A stretch of 64,000 nucleotides of DNA, from the NCBI RefSeq assembly GCF_037038585.1, contig NC_092523.1, positions 48,191,501-48,255,500 of the forward strand, read 5' to 3'. This DNA comes from Patagioenas fasciata (lineage: Eukaryota; Chordata; Aves; Columbiformes; Columbidae). The notes beneath the pieces are model-generated. The model saw only the letters and a list, made by a program, of their open reading frames with translations, had not been told where the DNA came from and did not search any database. Below are positions 48,623 to 62,390 of this stretch, piece after piece. Each line of letters starts with the position of its first letter. Position 1 is the stretch's first letter. A program made the position numbers and the translations under genes.

Positions 48623-51600
48623 TCACAGCTTCTTTTCTCATTTTATTGAAAAAGCAGATCTAAACTCCCTTGTTTTTTGCAAAGCAAGAACACATCATTT
48701 GGTATCATGAAAACAGAGGGGAGGGCTTGGCAAGGAACACACACACACAGTTCCTCTTGAGAGATACCCCACCTCTGGGGCCAGTAATTCCAGCTTGCCC
48801 CCATGGTCTGCAATCTGAATGCATATTTGGTTTAAATATCTACCCTCATCTCACACCCACACTCAAACCTGAAGTGGCAGAGCAGCTTTTAAGCCACGCA
48901 GACACATCTCCAAAACAGAAAAATCATGATGGTATTTGCAATTCAAAGTTATATCTGCAAGGCAGTGTCCTCAATTACGTGAGCTGTCACACACTGAAAG
49001 CAGCAGTGCATCCCATCAAGGACAGTGCTTCATGTCCGAGTGATTCCCAGGTTTCCAGCCCCAGCTTGACTTCTAAACTGCAGTATTGCTTAGAGTATTG
49101 AAAACATCAGCTCTGAAAGATGAGTCATAAAATCAGTGCACCATTATGCGCTTTAAAGACAGGGCTAATATCCATTAGATCTTAAAGCAGAGGAGTGCCA
49201 TAACACTGGTCTGTCGGCTTGAGCCTTCATTTCTATTTCCTTCTCCCACTTCAGGAATCCTTAGAGGAGGTTTCTCAAGCAGAGGAGGTTGCTGTAGGAT
49301 AAAAGAGATGTCCAATTTGCAGGCAAACTCCTTCCCGCAGCTCTTCAGTCAACCCTCCTTTTCTTTATGGCTTGACCTTCCCCTCTAGGTTGCCTCTGGG
49401 ATAAAGCTCACCTCACTCTGTCTCCAGCCCCATCCACACCTCCGCCAGTCCCACTCCCATGTCCTGCTGACATACACACTGCTTCCTAGAAGAAAGACTC
49501 TTCTCACAGTTACTCCATGAGATGCATCAGGCACCAAGCGGGCAGGCCACCTGTGCATCCTTCCTGTTCCTCCTCGCTCCCAGTTAAGGGATGTCCCACT
49601 CACTGCCTTCCCACCACAGTGTTTTCATCCTCTTGTCTTTGCAAACTGCTGCACAAACTCATCACAGTACTAAACCAAGCATAACTACCTAAATCACACT
49701 TCACATCACTGCTAAATAAAAGCTGTGCAAATCCCATTTCAATATGCAATCCTCAGATCTGTAACAAACTAGCAATGAGATACTGCTTGGAGGCAACTCT
49801 CCAGGCCCAGAATCCCTCAGAGGTTTCAGAAACTTCACATTTCTATTCAGGAATTACTTAAACTGCAGCAGATCAGAAATAAAATTATTCAGGGCTGTGG
49901 TGGGGTGGAAACGAGGAGATCAAAGTATTCCACTGATACAAAAGAAAAAACTAAATGGCTAGCATGCAGTGGTGTTTGCTTGGTTTAACTGTTAAGTTTA
50001 AATGTAGCTGGAGCAGCCCATGCCTGCAGCACATGTTCTGCCCCTAAGCACAGACTAGCCAGTCTGTATTTCGCTTGTGCATTCCTTCATGAGCATGTCA
50101 CAAATTTTACTGGAAACCTCGGTTTTGCCTGCCCCATCTGAAATGTTGCCCTGCAATAACACACATAAACCACAAAGCTTGTCCTAGTGCCAGCGTGGCC
50201 CTGGTTTTAATATTAACTTCCACAGAAGCCACTAAGGTTTTAATCAAAACTCCAACTGCTTCATCTTAAGGCTAAAGACTAACACAGTTGAGTTTTGAAG
50301 AACAATTCCATGTTCCAGGAGACAAACCTGCATCACTAAGATTACTCAGCAGATTCATGACCATGAGCCCTACTTGCAAAAGCACTTTAATGCTGGATAC
50401 TTGCTGGCCAAGGCCTGATTTTTAGATGCATCTAAGTCCAAGTTCAGGACATAGCAGGAAGGTTCCCACCAAGCCTGGTTAAAAGCACCTGCAAACAGAC
50501 AGCAGATACTTTAGAAGATGCTCCTTTGCTGCCCCACCATTTACAATGGCACAAATGGTGCAGAGTAGTTGCATCTGTCCCCTGGCCACCCTCCTGTCCT
50601 TTTGGCACAGAAACAGGTCTCCACAACTGTGTAAAATGTGCTGTACAGCAAGCTAAGGTTGAGACACAAACTGAGCCTCTGTCATGAAACTACTACACTC
50701 AGTTTGGCTGCAGCATAAGCTGATTTGTAAACTCCCCCAAGCAGACGGGCACACTGAATCACACTCCCCATGCCATTTAGAAGCAACCTGCTACACATGG
50801 CCAGTCACAGGCAAACGTAGGAACAAACCTCCATCCATGCCCAAAGCTCTACCAGAAGGGCCCGTTTCTTCTCAGGATTAGCCAGCTCAGCCAAACCACA
50901 TATCTTTATGTCAGCAAGGTGTTCTTTGTCGCTACTGTTTTATCACAGAACAGACACAGGCACAGCAAACTTTGAGCTACTTGTGCTGAGTTCCTGGGCC
51001 AGGCCAGTGCCTGCAGTCCACAAGGATAACTGCATGTGCTGGAGAGAGCTCAATTGCGTATCATCACTCGATGCACGAGAAACACATTTCTACTGCCATA
51101 TATGCCCAGGAACACAGAAAAGCACAGGTGTACAATTTCCGTTCAAGTACAGAGCAAGGCACATTTTTCCTTCTGTCCCTGATTTACTGCGATTCGCAGA
51201 GGGATGCCTTCCTCAGAGCCCATGCCAGCCACCAGACTCATGCATGCTGCAAAGTACACTTCACTGGCCTTTAGAAAATATCCCTGAAATGCCAGATACC
51301 CATGACGAATCAGAGAGTTAGGAGGGAGGCTGACAGCAAGAAAAGCAAGTACTTGCAGGAGTGTTCAGTTACTTCATGCTGGCAACCAGACAAGTCCAGC
51401 TGTAAACCTACTTGGCTGTTTAACAGTGAGAAGACTTTTGCATGCAAGGAGGAAAATCCCCCCAGATCATTTACCTTCACAGAGTTCCCACTGCCACAGC
51501 TGTGCTAAGTGGCACAAAGTTCCCTGTTCATGTGTCAAAAATTTGCAGCAAGGGCACAGGGGTGTGAGACTCTGCTCCAGACTGCCATGCCACCTCCTTT

Positions 51601-54600
51601 CTCTCAGAGCTCCCAGGAGAACACAATTGGTCAGTATGAGCCTGATGGCATCTCTCATTTTCATGCTGTCATTCCTGCTGTCAGGATCTGGGCTCCACAG
51701 TGACAACCAGAAAGCAATGGATGAGCAGGACCCCGACCCTGCCTCTATGGTGCTGCTCTTCTCTCTTCAGCCTGCTTGGGACCTTGAAGACATTGCCCAT
51801 GCTTCATGGCAGGGGCGTAAGACAGCCAAAACCAAGCTGTTCCTACAGCCTGCCCTGCTTCAGCACTGTCCTACTCCCTCCATCGCATGCTCCAGAGCTG
51901 CTCCAACCACATACCCACTGTTTTTTGCAGCCCCACTGCTCATTTGCTCCCCTACCTGAAATCCCTTCTCATTCTTCCACCTTGCTGAAGGCCTTCACAC
52001 ACCAACCAATACAGGTGGGGTTGGCACAAGATAGACTTTACATCTCAGCCTCAACTGCTCTTCTGTCAAGCCTCCTTTGACTAAGCTGTGCTTGTGACAT
52101 CTGTCTGCACAGCACTCAGCAGTCATGCCTCCAGAAAAGTAGAGACTAATACACCAACACTGTCTGTGTACCAAAACCATGTGTCCTGTGCTTGGTTTCC
52201 AACAGCAGTCAGAAGGTAGGGCTCACAAGAGAGCTTTATGTTCCAGGACACCCTTCTGCTTCATACGCAGTCCTACCCCCTTTTGTCCATACAACTGCAA
52301 AGAGACTGGGGCTGGAGAAGCTACAACTTCTTTGCCTGGCTGCTGGTTGTTTTGAAGTTCACCAGCTGGAGCACTTACACAATCAGATCAAACCAGTCCC
52401 AGAGGCAGGAGGAATTGAATAGCCATGTGCATACATTTCCCCCTCTGCTGTAAGCACAGGCAATGCCTTCATACACCAGGACTTTGCAGCCAGCTCTACA
52501 GGAGATGAGAAATCTGCCCGGAGTCTTGGCAGAAGGAGAGGGAAAGGAGATGGTGTCTCACACCAAGCCTGCTTCTACCCCACATCATTTAAATCTCATC
52601 TTCACCACTCTGCTTGGATGAAACAAATGAGTGGCTTCCTGCAAATGTTGCTGTGCATGATGCATCAGCTTATTCTCAAGCACTGCGCACTGAGAATACT
52701 GCTCTGTATTGGTATGAATTTTTAATATGCTCTTCATAGCACTGCCTGTATGTCACACACAAAAATGTTCCCCAGAAAGTTAGATCTCTGCACTTTCCTT
52801 GGTTTATTTCTGGAGTCCTGAGTGACCTTATCTATCTGGCCTACTTGGAGCAGGGGAATGGGTAGAGAGAGAGACCTCCAAATTAGGACTTCATTTTCTT
52901 CTCAATAGAATCTAGTCTCCTGGCTGCAAACGCAACAAAAAAAAGCAGCTGAAAGCAAGAGGCATCACAAAAGGGAGCAGAGCAGGGTGAAACCCACACT
53001 ATGAACAGAAAGTTTCAGGATCCTCACATTGCAGCCCTGGTTAAAGGAGCTTAAAATAGCAAACAAATACAACAACAAAAATCTCAGCCTGTGAAAGTGT
53101 CCCAGTGGGAGAGACAACTGTGGAAAAAAGCTACAGAGAAGAAAACTCTGTTGGTAAGCACTGAACACAACAGCAGGCTGGTGAGCAGAACCACCCATCA
53201 AGTACAGCACATGCTCAGGAACAAATCAGCCTCTGATTAAATATAGTTAAAAAAATTAAAGCTTGAAAACAAAAAGAAAAGCTTGCTCTGGAAATGCAGA
53301 GTGGGAAAGGTGGCCAGTCACAAGGCATAGGACCAGCCTGCAAAGATGAGTCTCCAAAGACCAGAAGCTGAGAGCACAGAGAAAAGGATGTTGAGAGCAA
53401 AGAAGAGGGTTAGAGCTTTCCAAAATATGCAAAAGGAACTGATGACAACTTGCCATTTTTCCTTTGAAAGGTTCAACACCAAAAATGTCAGCAGAGACAC
53501 CTTCCTCAAACACAGAGCAGTCTCCTGTGGGTGCCCAGCTCCACTCCAGAGCATCACCGCTGCTAGAGGGGCAGGCTCAGCCTTGGGGCTGCTGGCTGAC
53601 ACAAGCACCAGACAACTTTCAGCTCTTGCACTCAGAGCACCAGCTGCCTCTCGAGCTGGCACCTCATCTCTAGGCCTCACAGCTCTGGTTGTGGATGTGT
53701 ATACCGCTCACCTTGAATATTTCCTCCAGCTGGCTGCACAGGAAAATGTTTTCCCAAGGCTCTTAATTCATGCCAGATGACAGAAACATGAAACAACCTC
53801 TGTGCCAGATCTCTGGAAACACGCAGGAATGCTCTTCAGCTTGGAGCTGATAGGTCTAGGTCAAGCTTTAGGACGTACATCCACAGTTCGCCATGCCGAG
53901 AACCCCAGACCCACTGCAGATGCTGTCCTCTGCTCCACTCAAGCTCAAGCAGCTTCCCACACCATCACTGAGGTTACCCTGCACTTCACCTCCTACCCAA
54001 GAAGACACCAGACTACCCACCCTGGTGGGAAGCCAGGGCCATGCCAAAGGGTAAGGTGCTCTGCAAGATCTGCCCAGGAGACAGATGCTATAACTGGCAA
54101 TGCTACCTCTAATTTTAGCCAGGCAGGGAAGGGGAGAGGACACACAAACACCAGATAGAGACTGGAAGGCTTAAGGGGTTAAATACCCTCCTCCTTTCAC
54201 AAGTCATGACAGGGTCACCTAGCTCTTAACCCCTTGCTGTCCCAGCAGAAGAGGACATTGACACACCTCAGTGCTTGCAGAAGTTCTTAGGAAGCCTTTG
54301 GCACTGGACCAAGCACACCTCTGGGTGAAGAACTTGTGTGGAAAGCATTTTGGATGCTCAACTCAGCAGCTAAAGGAGAGTAATTATTCAAAATGCCAGT
54401 TTATCTTTCATCCACTAATTTCCCTAACATGAGATCATCCCTTATTGATGTGGCAGTACAAGGTTTCCACGTATAAAAACTGGAAAACTTGATGTTTGTT
54501 CCAAAACATTAGTCAATTATCTTTTTCTCAGGAATGCAGAAATTAATTACAGTTAGAACTAGAATTCAATTAAAAGCAAAACAAAAACCCACACACACTC

Positions 54601-57259
54601 CTCAGACCGCACAACCCAGTACTTCCTGTCTCCATAGTTATAAAAACCAGAATGGAGAGAGCAGTAACAAATAATCAAAATAACTCCATCAAAATAACTC
54701 CAGCAGCAGTCATGAAGGTTTGTGCCCTTCTGCCTCCTTCTGACAGTAAGAAAAAAGCAGCTCAGAGAAATAAAGGGTGGTTGACATCTACCTAATTCCC
54801 AAGCCAGTGCAGGTAGCTGTTTCACCATCAGTATGGCTATACGATGCATGCAACATTTTTCTCCTCTTTCCACAACTCGTGAAATACTGAGCACAGAAAG
54901 CATTTATGCCAGGTAATGCTGTCATCTCAGGGACTTGCCATAAGGAGCAAAGGCTGTAACTTTTGACACTACCACTCCCCTCCAAAAGAATGAGGAAGGA
55001 TCAACATGATGCCATTTCTCTACTTTGTCCCATCAAATTCAATCTATTTCAAATAGTACTTCAGCAGGAGGAGTCTCCCTCATCCAGTTTCATCTCTGTC
55101 TATTCTGTTGAGCACTCCATCCTTTTTCTCTCTGTGGCAGAAGGTGGAAGCAAGGCACCTCTGCCCATGAGTGACCAGAGCAGACACTGGAGAAAGGAAG
55201 TGACCGCACGGGGCAAGTAAACAATACAGTATAAAGGCTCAGGAAAGGGAGAGGGAGCATTAGGGAAAAGCTGAAACAGAAAACAAAGCATCCTCCAAAC
55301 TGCTGAATATTTTACTGCCCTTTTAATATCTAAAAAGCTCCTTGAATTGTCAGGCTGCAACACAGCACTTTCAAACAACTGCAATACAAAGCCATGAAAA
55401 ATTGATTTGCTTCATTAACATTTTAGGACCTTATTAGCTGGAACGAAATTGACTGTCAAGTCATTTTAAGGAAGAGTCATGGTGTAATGAGCTCAGTGCA
55501 AATTATCCTCATCCCAGAATAGAAACAGGCATGTCACTGAGTAACCAAGCCCAGGATCTACCTTTTGGTTATTTTTAATTCCACCTCTTCAGCCGTATCT
55601 GCCACGAGCACTTCTTCATTCTGCCAAGGCAAGGCACCAGCTGGAGATACAGCTGCAGCCAGCCCCAACCTGTCTGCTCTCACCCAGAACAGCAAGGCAC
55701 TACTGCAGGCAGAGCATCCACCTGAACACTGGACACCACCAGCTGCAGCCAGTCCAAACAGCAACAACTGGAGCATTAGTAAAGAGACAGATCCCTGTGA
55801 AGACAGGCAAAGGCTGGGAGAACATCTGGGACAAGTTTTTTTCTCAGTTGCCTTGTTCCTTCTTCACAAGATGTCCAAGCATGCCCCAGCTGAAGGTAAG
55901 GATCCTGGCTATGCAGCCCCTCTTCTGTTACAAGCATTCAGCAAAGTCCAGCTGGGGAGTAAAAGACCTGCAGTTTCCCTTGTAGTCGCCTTTTAAATTC
56001 TGCCACAACCTTCCTCCCCGCCCCCATTTACCTGCCTTTCACCAGCCAAGAAAAACAACAAACGAAAACACACATGCAAGACATGTGTGTGCATGCACTG
56101 CCCAACAGTCTTCCCTGAGATTAAATGAACTCCTTCCTGAGTAAAAGCAACTTGGTTCCATGAATTACTGTTGCCTTAGGGCCACTCCAAGGCTTCAGTG
56201 TATTCAGCAAACTGAACTGGGGGAACTGTATTTTCAAACCTGCACGGTAAGTATTATCTTTCAGATCATTTAAGGTGAGATGCATGTGCAATACTCCTCT
56301 GTGAAGCTATTTTGGTTACATTTAAACCCTTCCTGTTCAGCAGGGCAACCACAGAGCCTACTTAAGCAGAGGAACAATTTTTTTTTTTCCTTCATCATCA
56401 ACTGGCCTAAAGAGCAAAGTCTAAACACTCTAAGTCCCACTCAGGCTCATACATTAAATCAAGTAAATGTTTTACTTGTTGATTGAACCAGCTTGAACAT
56501 ATCCCTGTTTGAATCTACTAACCTGACTTTCTACTGAAGCCACTTCACTGTGGAATTTGATCTATGCATGCGCATCACAGAACTCATTCTAGACTCCTGC
56601 TTAATTGGAGCAAAACACCTCCTTGATGCTTCTCCTACAAAGCTATGCATTTCCTGCTAGTTAATAAGTAACACCACACTATACACGCTGACCACAGGTA
56701 TGGCTTCAGCTGAGTAAGAACCTGTAAGGTCACAGGAGTTTCCTTAATTATGGTGGTATCAGATCTAACCTGCTTCTCTGCATGTATTTCTTCCCTTTAC
56801 ACTGAAGTTTCACAAGTGCATCTTTAGGTCAAGTGTTTCTTCCTTGTGACACAGAGTGTGATGTAGATTTGGGTGAAGCCATATGGCTGAAATTAGAGGA
56901 GCAGAGCACTGATGCATGCAACCAAGTCTCGGCCTCACAGGTATGGCTGGTGTCTTCTATAAAAGCATTGCTGGTGCACATCACCGTACCCAAGCAGCAC
57001 CCTGCAGAGCTCAGAGCCTGAGCTTCACTATGCCAACAGAGGTGGAGAATTGATTTTTGTTTCAAATCTTCTCCATTACTTTGGTTTAAAGTATTTTTCT
57101 TATTACCAAAATTGACATCTTTTAAGTCTGAGCGGGCTTCTAGCTTTGCATTACTCAGTAGTCAGGAAAAAAGCTCTGTCCTTTTAAGATTAGGAGCTGT
57201 ACAAAATCTTTTTCTACTTGTCCCCTTTTCCAGAGGGGATGAGAACTAACCTTTTATTA

Positions 57260-57276
57260 TTTTTTTTTTTTTTTTT
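57260..57276 (+). repeat. poly(T) tract, 17 nt
   Basis: Uninterrupted T run just before 'aaattgtggtgattcctcag'. The sequence to its right has faint antisense CR1-like words but not enough to call an element. Confidence 0.85.
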
Positions 57277-59520
57277 AAATTGTGGTGATTCCTCAGTACT
57301 TCCAAATATTTGACCATTCTTCTCTGAACCCTCTCATTCTCTAATATCCAAACAGGGAACAACCAACAGCTGTAAATCAAGGTGATAACTAGCTTTTCCT
57401 TACAAACACCTTTTCCCCAGGAGAAAGTGCTTATTTATGGACTTAACATCATAGACTGTTTTAATACGTCTGCTGAAACCAAATCTTATTACTTTTTATT
57501 CTGCCACTGGAATGCCTTCCAAAATGATAAGTCATGCAAGTTCAGAAGCAATAGTGTTGCTACTTAACTCCTGCAGTGTTCATTGCCTGCTAAATGCCAT
57601 CTGCTCTGGGGTTCTCAGTACCCAAAAATAAACTGCAGCATCTGCCTTTGCTGTTTAAAAATCATTTCTATGGCAATCATGTTTGCTACCAAAACAGGAA
57701 AGACCCTTGGGGGCTGTAAAGAACTCATCAGCCTCCCAGGGAGGCAGCAGCATTGCCAGAGAACATTTCACTCCTTCACTACTTTCTCTACCCCCCTGCC
57801 CCTTCCCAAATGCTGCCTGTTCCACCATGGGACTTCAGAACAGGGCTGAGCTCCTTCTTGGCCCTCTAACTATTTGCGCTGCAAACCTGTATTCCAGGTT
57901 TTCTCCAAGCAGCTTTCTACTACGTGGATGATTCTGAACTATTTATGCCCCAGTGTCATTGTAACACAGCCCTGGCCCCCTCTCCTTCAGGTGTTTCAAT
58001 GTCCCATCGGAGCTGCAAGCTGGCTGGTTCTCCTCTGGACTTGCCCAGCATCGAACCCCTCAGAGGGATCTGTCTTGGGAAGAAATAACCTTAAAACTTC
58101 CCAGGCATTTACCTGTACTGATCAGAGGAGAGACTTGGGGAGATCTTAAGCATATAGTCAACAGACCCCAAGAGCGAGGATTACTGGAACTTGAAAAGCA
58201 GGAGCCAGCAGGACACTGTTCAGCACTAGAGTTCAGGCCCCACCAGGCTTGCTCTGAGGGGAGGTGCAACAGACGTGGCAGCTCAAAACATGGCTTCTGC
58301 CAGAAAAGTGGGCAAAATGCTGGCATACAGGAGGAAAAGACAGTACTTTTCAGAGATACTCAGAGATTCTGTGTTATTTTAGATAGTGCACTTTGCACAA
58401 TACAGTGGCAGAGCGACAACCAAAGAAATAAGGTCAATCACACAAACTTTCACAAAAGGCCATTACAAGAGAAGCAAAGAGCATCCTCTCCTCTTCTGCG
58501 CTTTGTCCAGGATCACAGTTTGTTTGGAGATGCAGGAGGCCCTGGATGGCCACCAATATTTTGGACGTAAAGAGTTTAAACGGGAAACATAAGCCAGACT
58601 AGAGTAGAAAGAGCCTTTCCTTCCCTTGACCAGCACCAAAGGTTTGCTCTGTGAGGGAAAAATTCAGAGAAAGCACAGACCTACTGCTTGCTCCTACTTG
58701 CACATATAAGGGTTCTTCATCCTTGGTGCTAGTGGAAATATGTCCCACAGCTCTGGACTTCACCACCAGCAGCCAAGGAGCCACACAGAGGCACTTGTGT
58801 CCCTTCTCCATGATCTGGTTCCCTCACACCCCCCCTCAGTCTCCTGCATTTTTCTTAAACACACAAGCCAAGAGAACAGTCCTCCAAGCAAGGCAAAGCT
58901 TTATTAAATATGACTCCAATTAAAAAGGAGTTTTAAACCCTTTTGTAGTCATGACTGGATTATCTGCATCACACTGCATTATGCAACTGGGGATAAAGCA
59001 GCACACAGCAAGTTGCAAAAATGCTGTCTCTAGCAGAGCCACAACTTTGTTGGCAGCTCCCAGTCCCAACAGCCACTTGCAAGGCTCAGACTGCACTGGG
59101 CACGCTTAGTATATCCCAGAGAAGAAGAATCACATGTAAGACTTGCATGATACAGTAGCTGCAGAGCAGAGGCTCTTTTGCCACACGGCTTTCAACCAGA
59201 GGTGCTTTTTCAGGGGAATACTGACATTAAATACTTCAGGGAAGGCACGTAAGAATGACATATCTCTGACCTGGAGCCTGGCCACACGTCTGCCATAAAA
59301 CATGACAACTTGTCATGCCATATCGGCAATGAACTAGAGGCTGGGCAAGAACTGCACCGAAGGAGCCCAGCCTCCCTACAAGGGCCACGCAGTGAGCAAA
59401 CAGCACATTTTTAGCACTTGCAAAGTGTGCTAGAAATCCAAGTCACAGATTCAGATTGAGCCTACTGCGCTCCCCAAACCAGCCCATCAAGCATCTCCTC
59501 TCATCACACCCTTTTCAACC

Positions 59521-59533
59521 TTTTTTTTTTTTT
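59521..59533 (+). repeat. poly(T) tract, 13 nt
   Basis: Uninterrupted T run between CAACC and ACATCAG. No element body is recognised on either side. Confidence 0.8.
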
Positions 59534-59796
59534 ACATCAGATCCCTGTGTGAATCACTAACTTGAGCATGGTGTTGCCTTGTTTGGCAACATTTTCTTAA
59601 CATTGTGTTTAGCTTCATTGCAGGCTCTCAAAAAATGTGCATGTGTGTGTATCTACATAATGTCCTAGGCTCTCTTTTGTCATAGAGGAAAGATGTGATT
59701 TATTTCAAAGGAGGACAAGGAACAAGCTAAAAATAACAGGAAGCTTCAAAAGCTTCATGGTAGCTTTCTGTTACAAAAGAAGACAGAGAAAGGTGT

Positions 59797-59880
59797 TGTG
59801 GGTTTTTTTGGTTGGTTGGTTGGTTGTTTTTTTTTTTTTTTTTTTTTGTAGTGGTTGGGTTTTTTTTGTTTTGTTTTTTT
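59797..59880 (+). repeat. G/T-only low-complexity tract with (GGTT)n and poly(T)
   Basis: This is nearly pure G/T sequence: four GGTT units at about 59810-59826, about 22 T at 59827-59847, then mixed GTTTT words to 59880. The complement is an A/C-only tract of the kind seen elsewhere in the window. Confidence 0.9.
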
Positions 59881-60483
59881 GATCCCAAAGGAAGGTTCCC
59901 AGACTTTTCTTTCATCCAAGAAAATCTTTACTTTGGCTGAGCCTTTGAGACACAAATACATTACTTGGGAAAAGACATACACAAGACTCAACTCTTGATT
60001 GTGTATTTCAGCATCTTACGCTAGGAGGGCTCCAAGCTGACCACAGCAGCCACTTGCTAAACTGAATTATTTGCCCACGCAAGCATCAGTTAAAATCTTG
60101 CCAAAATCCAGTAACGATCACTTCGGAGTCTGAAGAGGTCTTTCTGGGCACAAGCAAGCCCAATCACGAACTTCTCACAGATCAAAGCTGACATGAAAAT
60201 GTCAGCAATATTAGCTCACAGGCTTCTGGGTCACCAGCATGAGCAAGACTCCCTGCTGAACACTCCTGGCAGTACAGGTTCAGGTACACAGATCTGACTG
60301 GACTTGTTAGCAAGGACAAAGCACACAGGAGCTTCATTCCCTACATAGCCCTCTGGCACCGTCACAGAGCTGGGCAAAAGTACCTGGAGATTACAACAGT
60401 TTCAGAACGAGGCTTGCATCACCTCTGTTTTTGCCCACTGAATGTCCCTGCACAACTGTCCACCACAAGCTTTAAAGAAAGAG

Positions 60484-60499
60484 AAAAAAAAAAAAAAAA
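60484..60499 (+). repeat. poly(A) tract, 16 nt
   Basis: Uninterrupted A run in a purine-rich context (GAAAGAGA on the left). Confidence 0.85.
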
Positions 60500-60718
60500 G
60501 AAATTCTTGCTCAGCATATCTCTGGGATATTGCAGCCAGCAAGCAATGGCATCTCAACATCCCAAAGTTGTGTGGTTTCACTCTCATCTCAATGTGGAAG
60601 CAGACACAGGATGTCTGGAACCAGGTCACCAGGCAAGTGAAGCAGAGCAATCTGATATATTAAAATATGAGCTCAAAGCTCCACAGAGCCAGCTTTAACA
60701 AAGAAGCTAGCTTAGAAA

Positions 60719-60766
60719 AACCCAAACCAACAAACAAAACAAACAAAAAACCAAAAGCAAAACCAG
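60719..60766 (+). repeat. A/C-rich low-complexity tract
   Basis: Words of the type AACCCAAACCAACAAACAAA run for nearly 50 bp, again almost without G or T. Confidence 0.75.
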
Positions 60767-61977
60767 TAATAAAGTTTGAAAGCTTGAATTATATATTCCT
60801 GACACCAAGAGCTCAAGGTGTTTCAGTGGTGCCTGATTCCAGCAGTGTGTTTCATGCCTGGGATGGCTCAGTCCTGGTCTGTAACAGGGTACAGTGAAAG
60901 GAAGTCCATGCATTACAGAGATCTGTGAAACCAGAGGTACGACTGGTTCCGCACAAACTTCCATTGCATATGCAGCTGTGTCTCTACTTCGGTGACAATG
61001 AAGCACATTTTCCTTATGCTGTCCTCCTAGAAGCTGGGAGGATGGAGCTTGTGTTAAAAATATATCACCACTGCCACGCACTACACCCCCAAGATGCTGA
61101 AAAAGTTAACAGCTATCAGAGCAAAGGGTTTATTTTTAAACAGAGCATTGAGCCCCAGAGAAGGTGGGGAGGCCCAGAGAGCCTCTCCAAAGAAGGCAGG
61201 GCTGGAGCGAGCCAGGGAGGACTGCCAGGAGGTCCTGACATGGCACTGGCACAAGCTCCGTGTGAGCAGACTGCCCTGAGAGCCTGGAGCTGCAGCACGG
61301 CTGCCTTACTTCACGGAAACAAATGTCTTCTTTCACACTGTAGCCATCACTTAGTGCCCAACAGAAACAGATTTAAGCTGTTCCAGAGTAAAAATAACAG
61401 CAACCAAGAAATGTTATGTCAGATCACAGGAAGGTGAAGCTCTTTTTTGATAGATTACCTAAATTTAGCGACTTTGATAAACCAGAATCATTTGGACATG
61501 AGAATTTTCTATATCCAGTGTGTGAATCGTTATCTGAAATAAGAGCATCAAAATCTCTCTGAGAGAAAGAGCCTGTTCAAAAGGAAGATTTAGAGAAATG
61601 CACAGGGATCTGAAAACTCATCTGGTTACGCAATGCGTGTAAGTAGGCCTGGTGCTTGCTGCTGACTCCCTGGTTTGGAAACCTGCCACCAAGCACATTC
61701 AACCCCATCCAGCAGTTCTGCTATAAAATATAGTTGACACAGCAAGCATGCAAGAAGCACCACGCAGACCAGAAGAGAAAACACAGAGAGAACCCTTTGT
61801 GTGTCTCTTCCTCTCCTTGCAGCAGCAGACTTATCAACAGGGTAAGTCTGTGCCTCTCTCCCCACCTGCGATGCCCCAGCAGAGTGGTGAGACGTCTGCT
61901 TGCTTGCTCCTCTCCGGACACAGCATGCTGGCTTCCTGAAGATACAGCCCAGATGAGGTTTCCCCAGGAAAGCCAAC

Positions 61978-62390
61978 CCATCCAAGAGATGAGGGGCCTG
62001 GAGCACAAGTCTTATGAGGAGTCGTTGAGGGAGCTTGGGCTGTTTAGCCTTGAGAAAAAGGAGGCTGTGGGGAGACCTTATCGCTGTCTACAACTACCTG
62101 AAAGGCGGTGTTGGTCTCTTCTCCCAAGTAGCAAGCCATAGGATGAGAGGAAGTGGCCTCAAGTTGCACCAGGAGAGGTTTATATTGGATATCAGGAAAA
62201 AATTCTTCACGGAAAGGGTTGTCAGGCATTGGAACAGGCTGCCCAGGGAAGTGGTGGAGTCACCATCCCTGAAGGGGTTTAAAAGGCTTTTAGATCAGGT
62301 TCTTAGGGACACAGTTTAGTGCTAGAGTTAGGTTAGGTTATGGTTGGACTTGATCCTGAGGTGTCTTCCAACTGAAATGATTCTATGATT
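61978..62390 (+). mobile_element. CR1 LINE 3'-end copy, 5' truncated
   Basis: This is the best preserved repeat here. Its reading frames contain the end of CR1 ORF2: [51 protein letters not shown] and VESPSLKGF. It ends in a 3' UTR with GTTAGGTTAGGTTATGG and the tail ATGATTCTATGATTA. An extra base in the A-rich run near 62052-62057 shifts the frame between LFSLEK and GDLIAVY, and a short internal stretch after YLKGG is missing. The copy is therefore dead. Confidence 0.93.

Larger units (their letters stand above)
48623..61977. other. Intergenic DNA, no supported gene
   Basis: More than 13 kb of mostly unique DNA with the homopolymer and G/T or A/C tracts listed separately. A smooth, repeat-free AT-rich patch at about 55380-55510 looks like a possible conserved noncoding element. 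A faint antisense CR1-like word set near 57310-57350 is too weak to call. Confidence 0.55.

Noticed and set aside
48325..48663. Ser/Leu/Pro-repeat and Arg/Gly/Glu-repeat peptides
   Set aside because: They are translations of the CTCCT microsatellite, which is open in every frame.
57150..57430. Possible antisense CR1 or L2-like relic
   Set aside because: Only a few loose words ('ttcttctctgaaccctctc') match remembered consensus order, too few to support an element without alignment.
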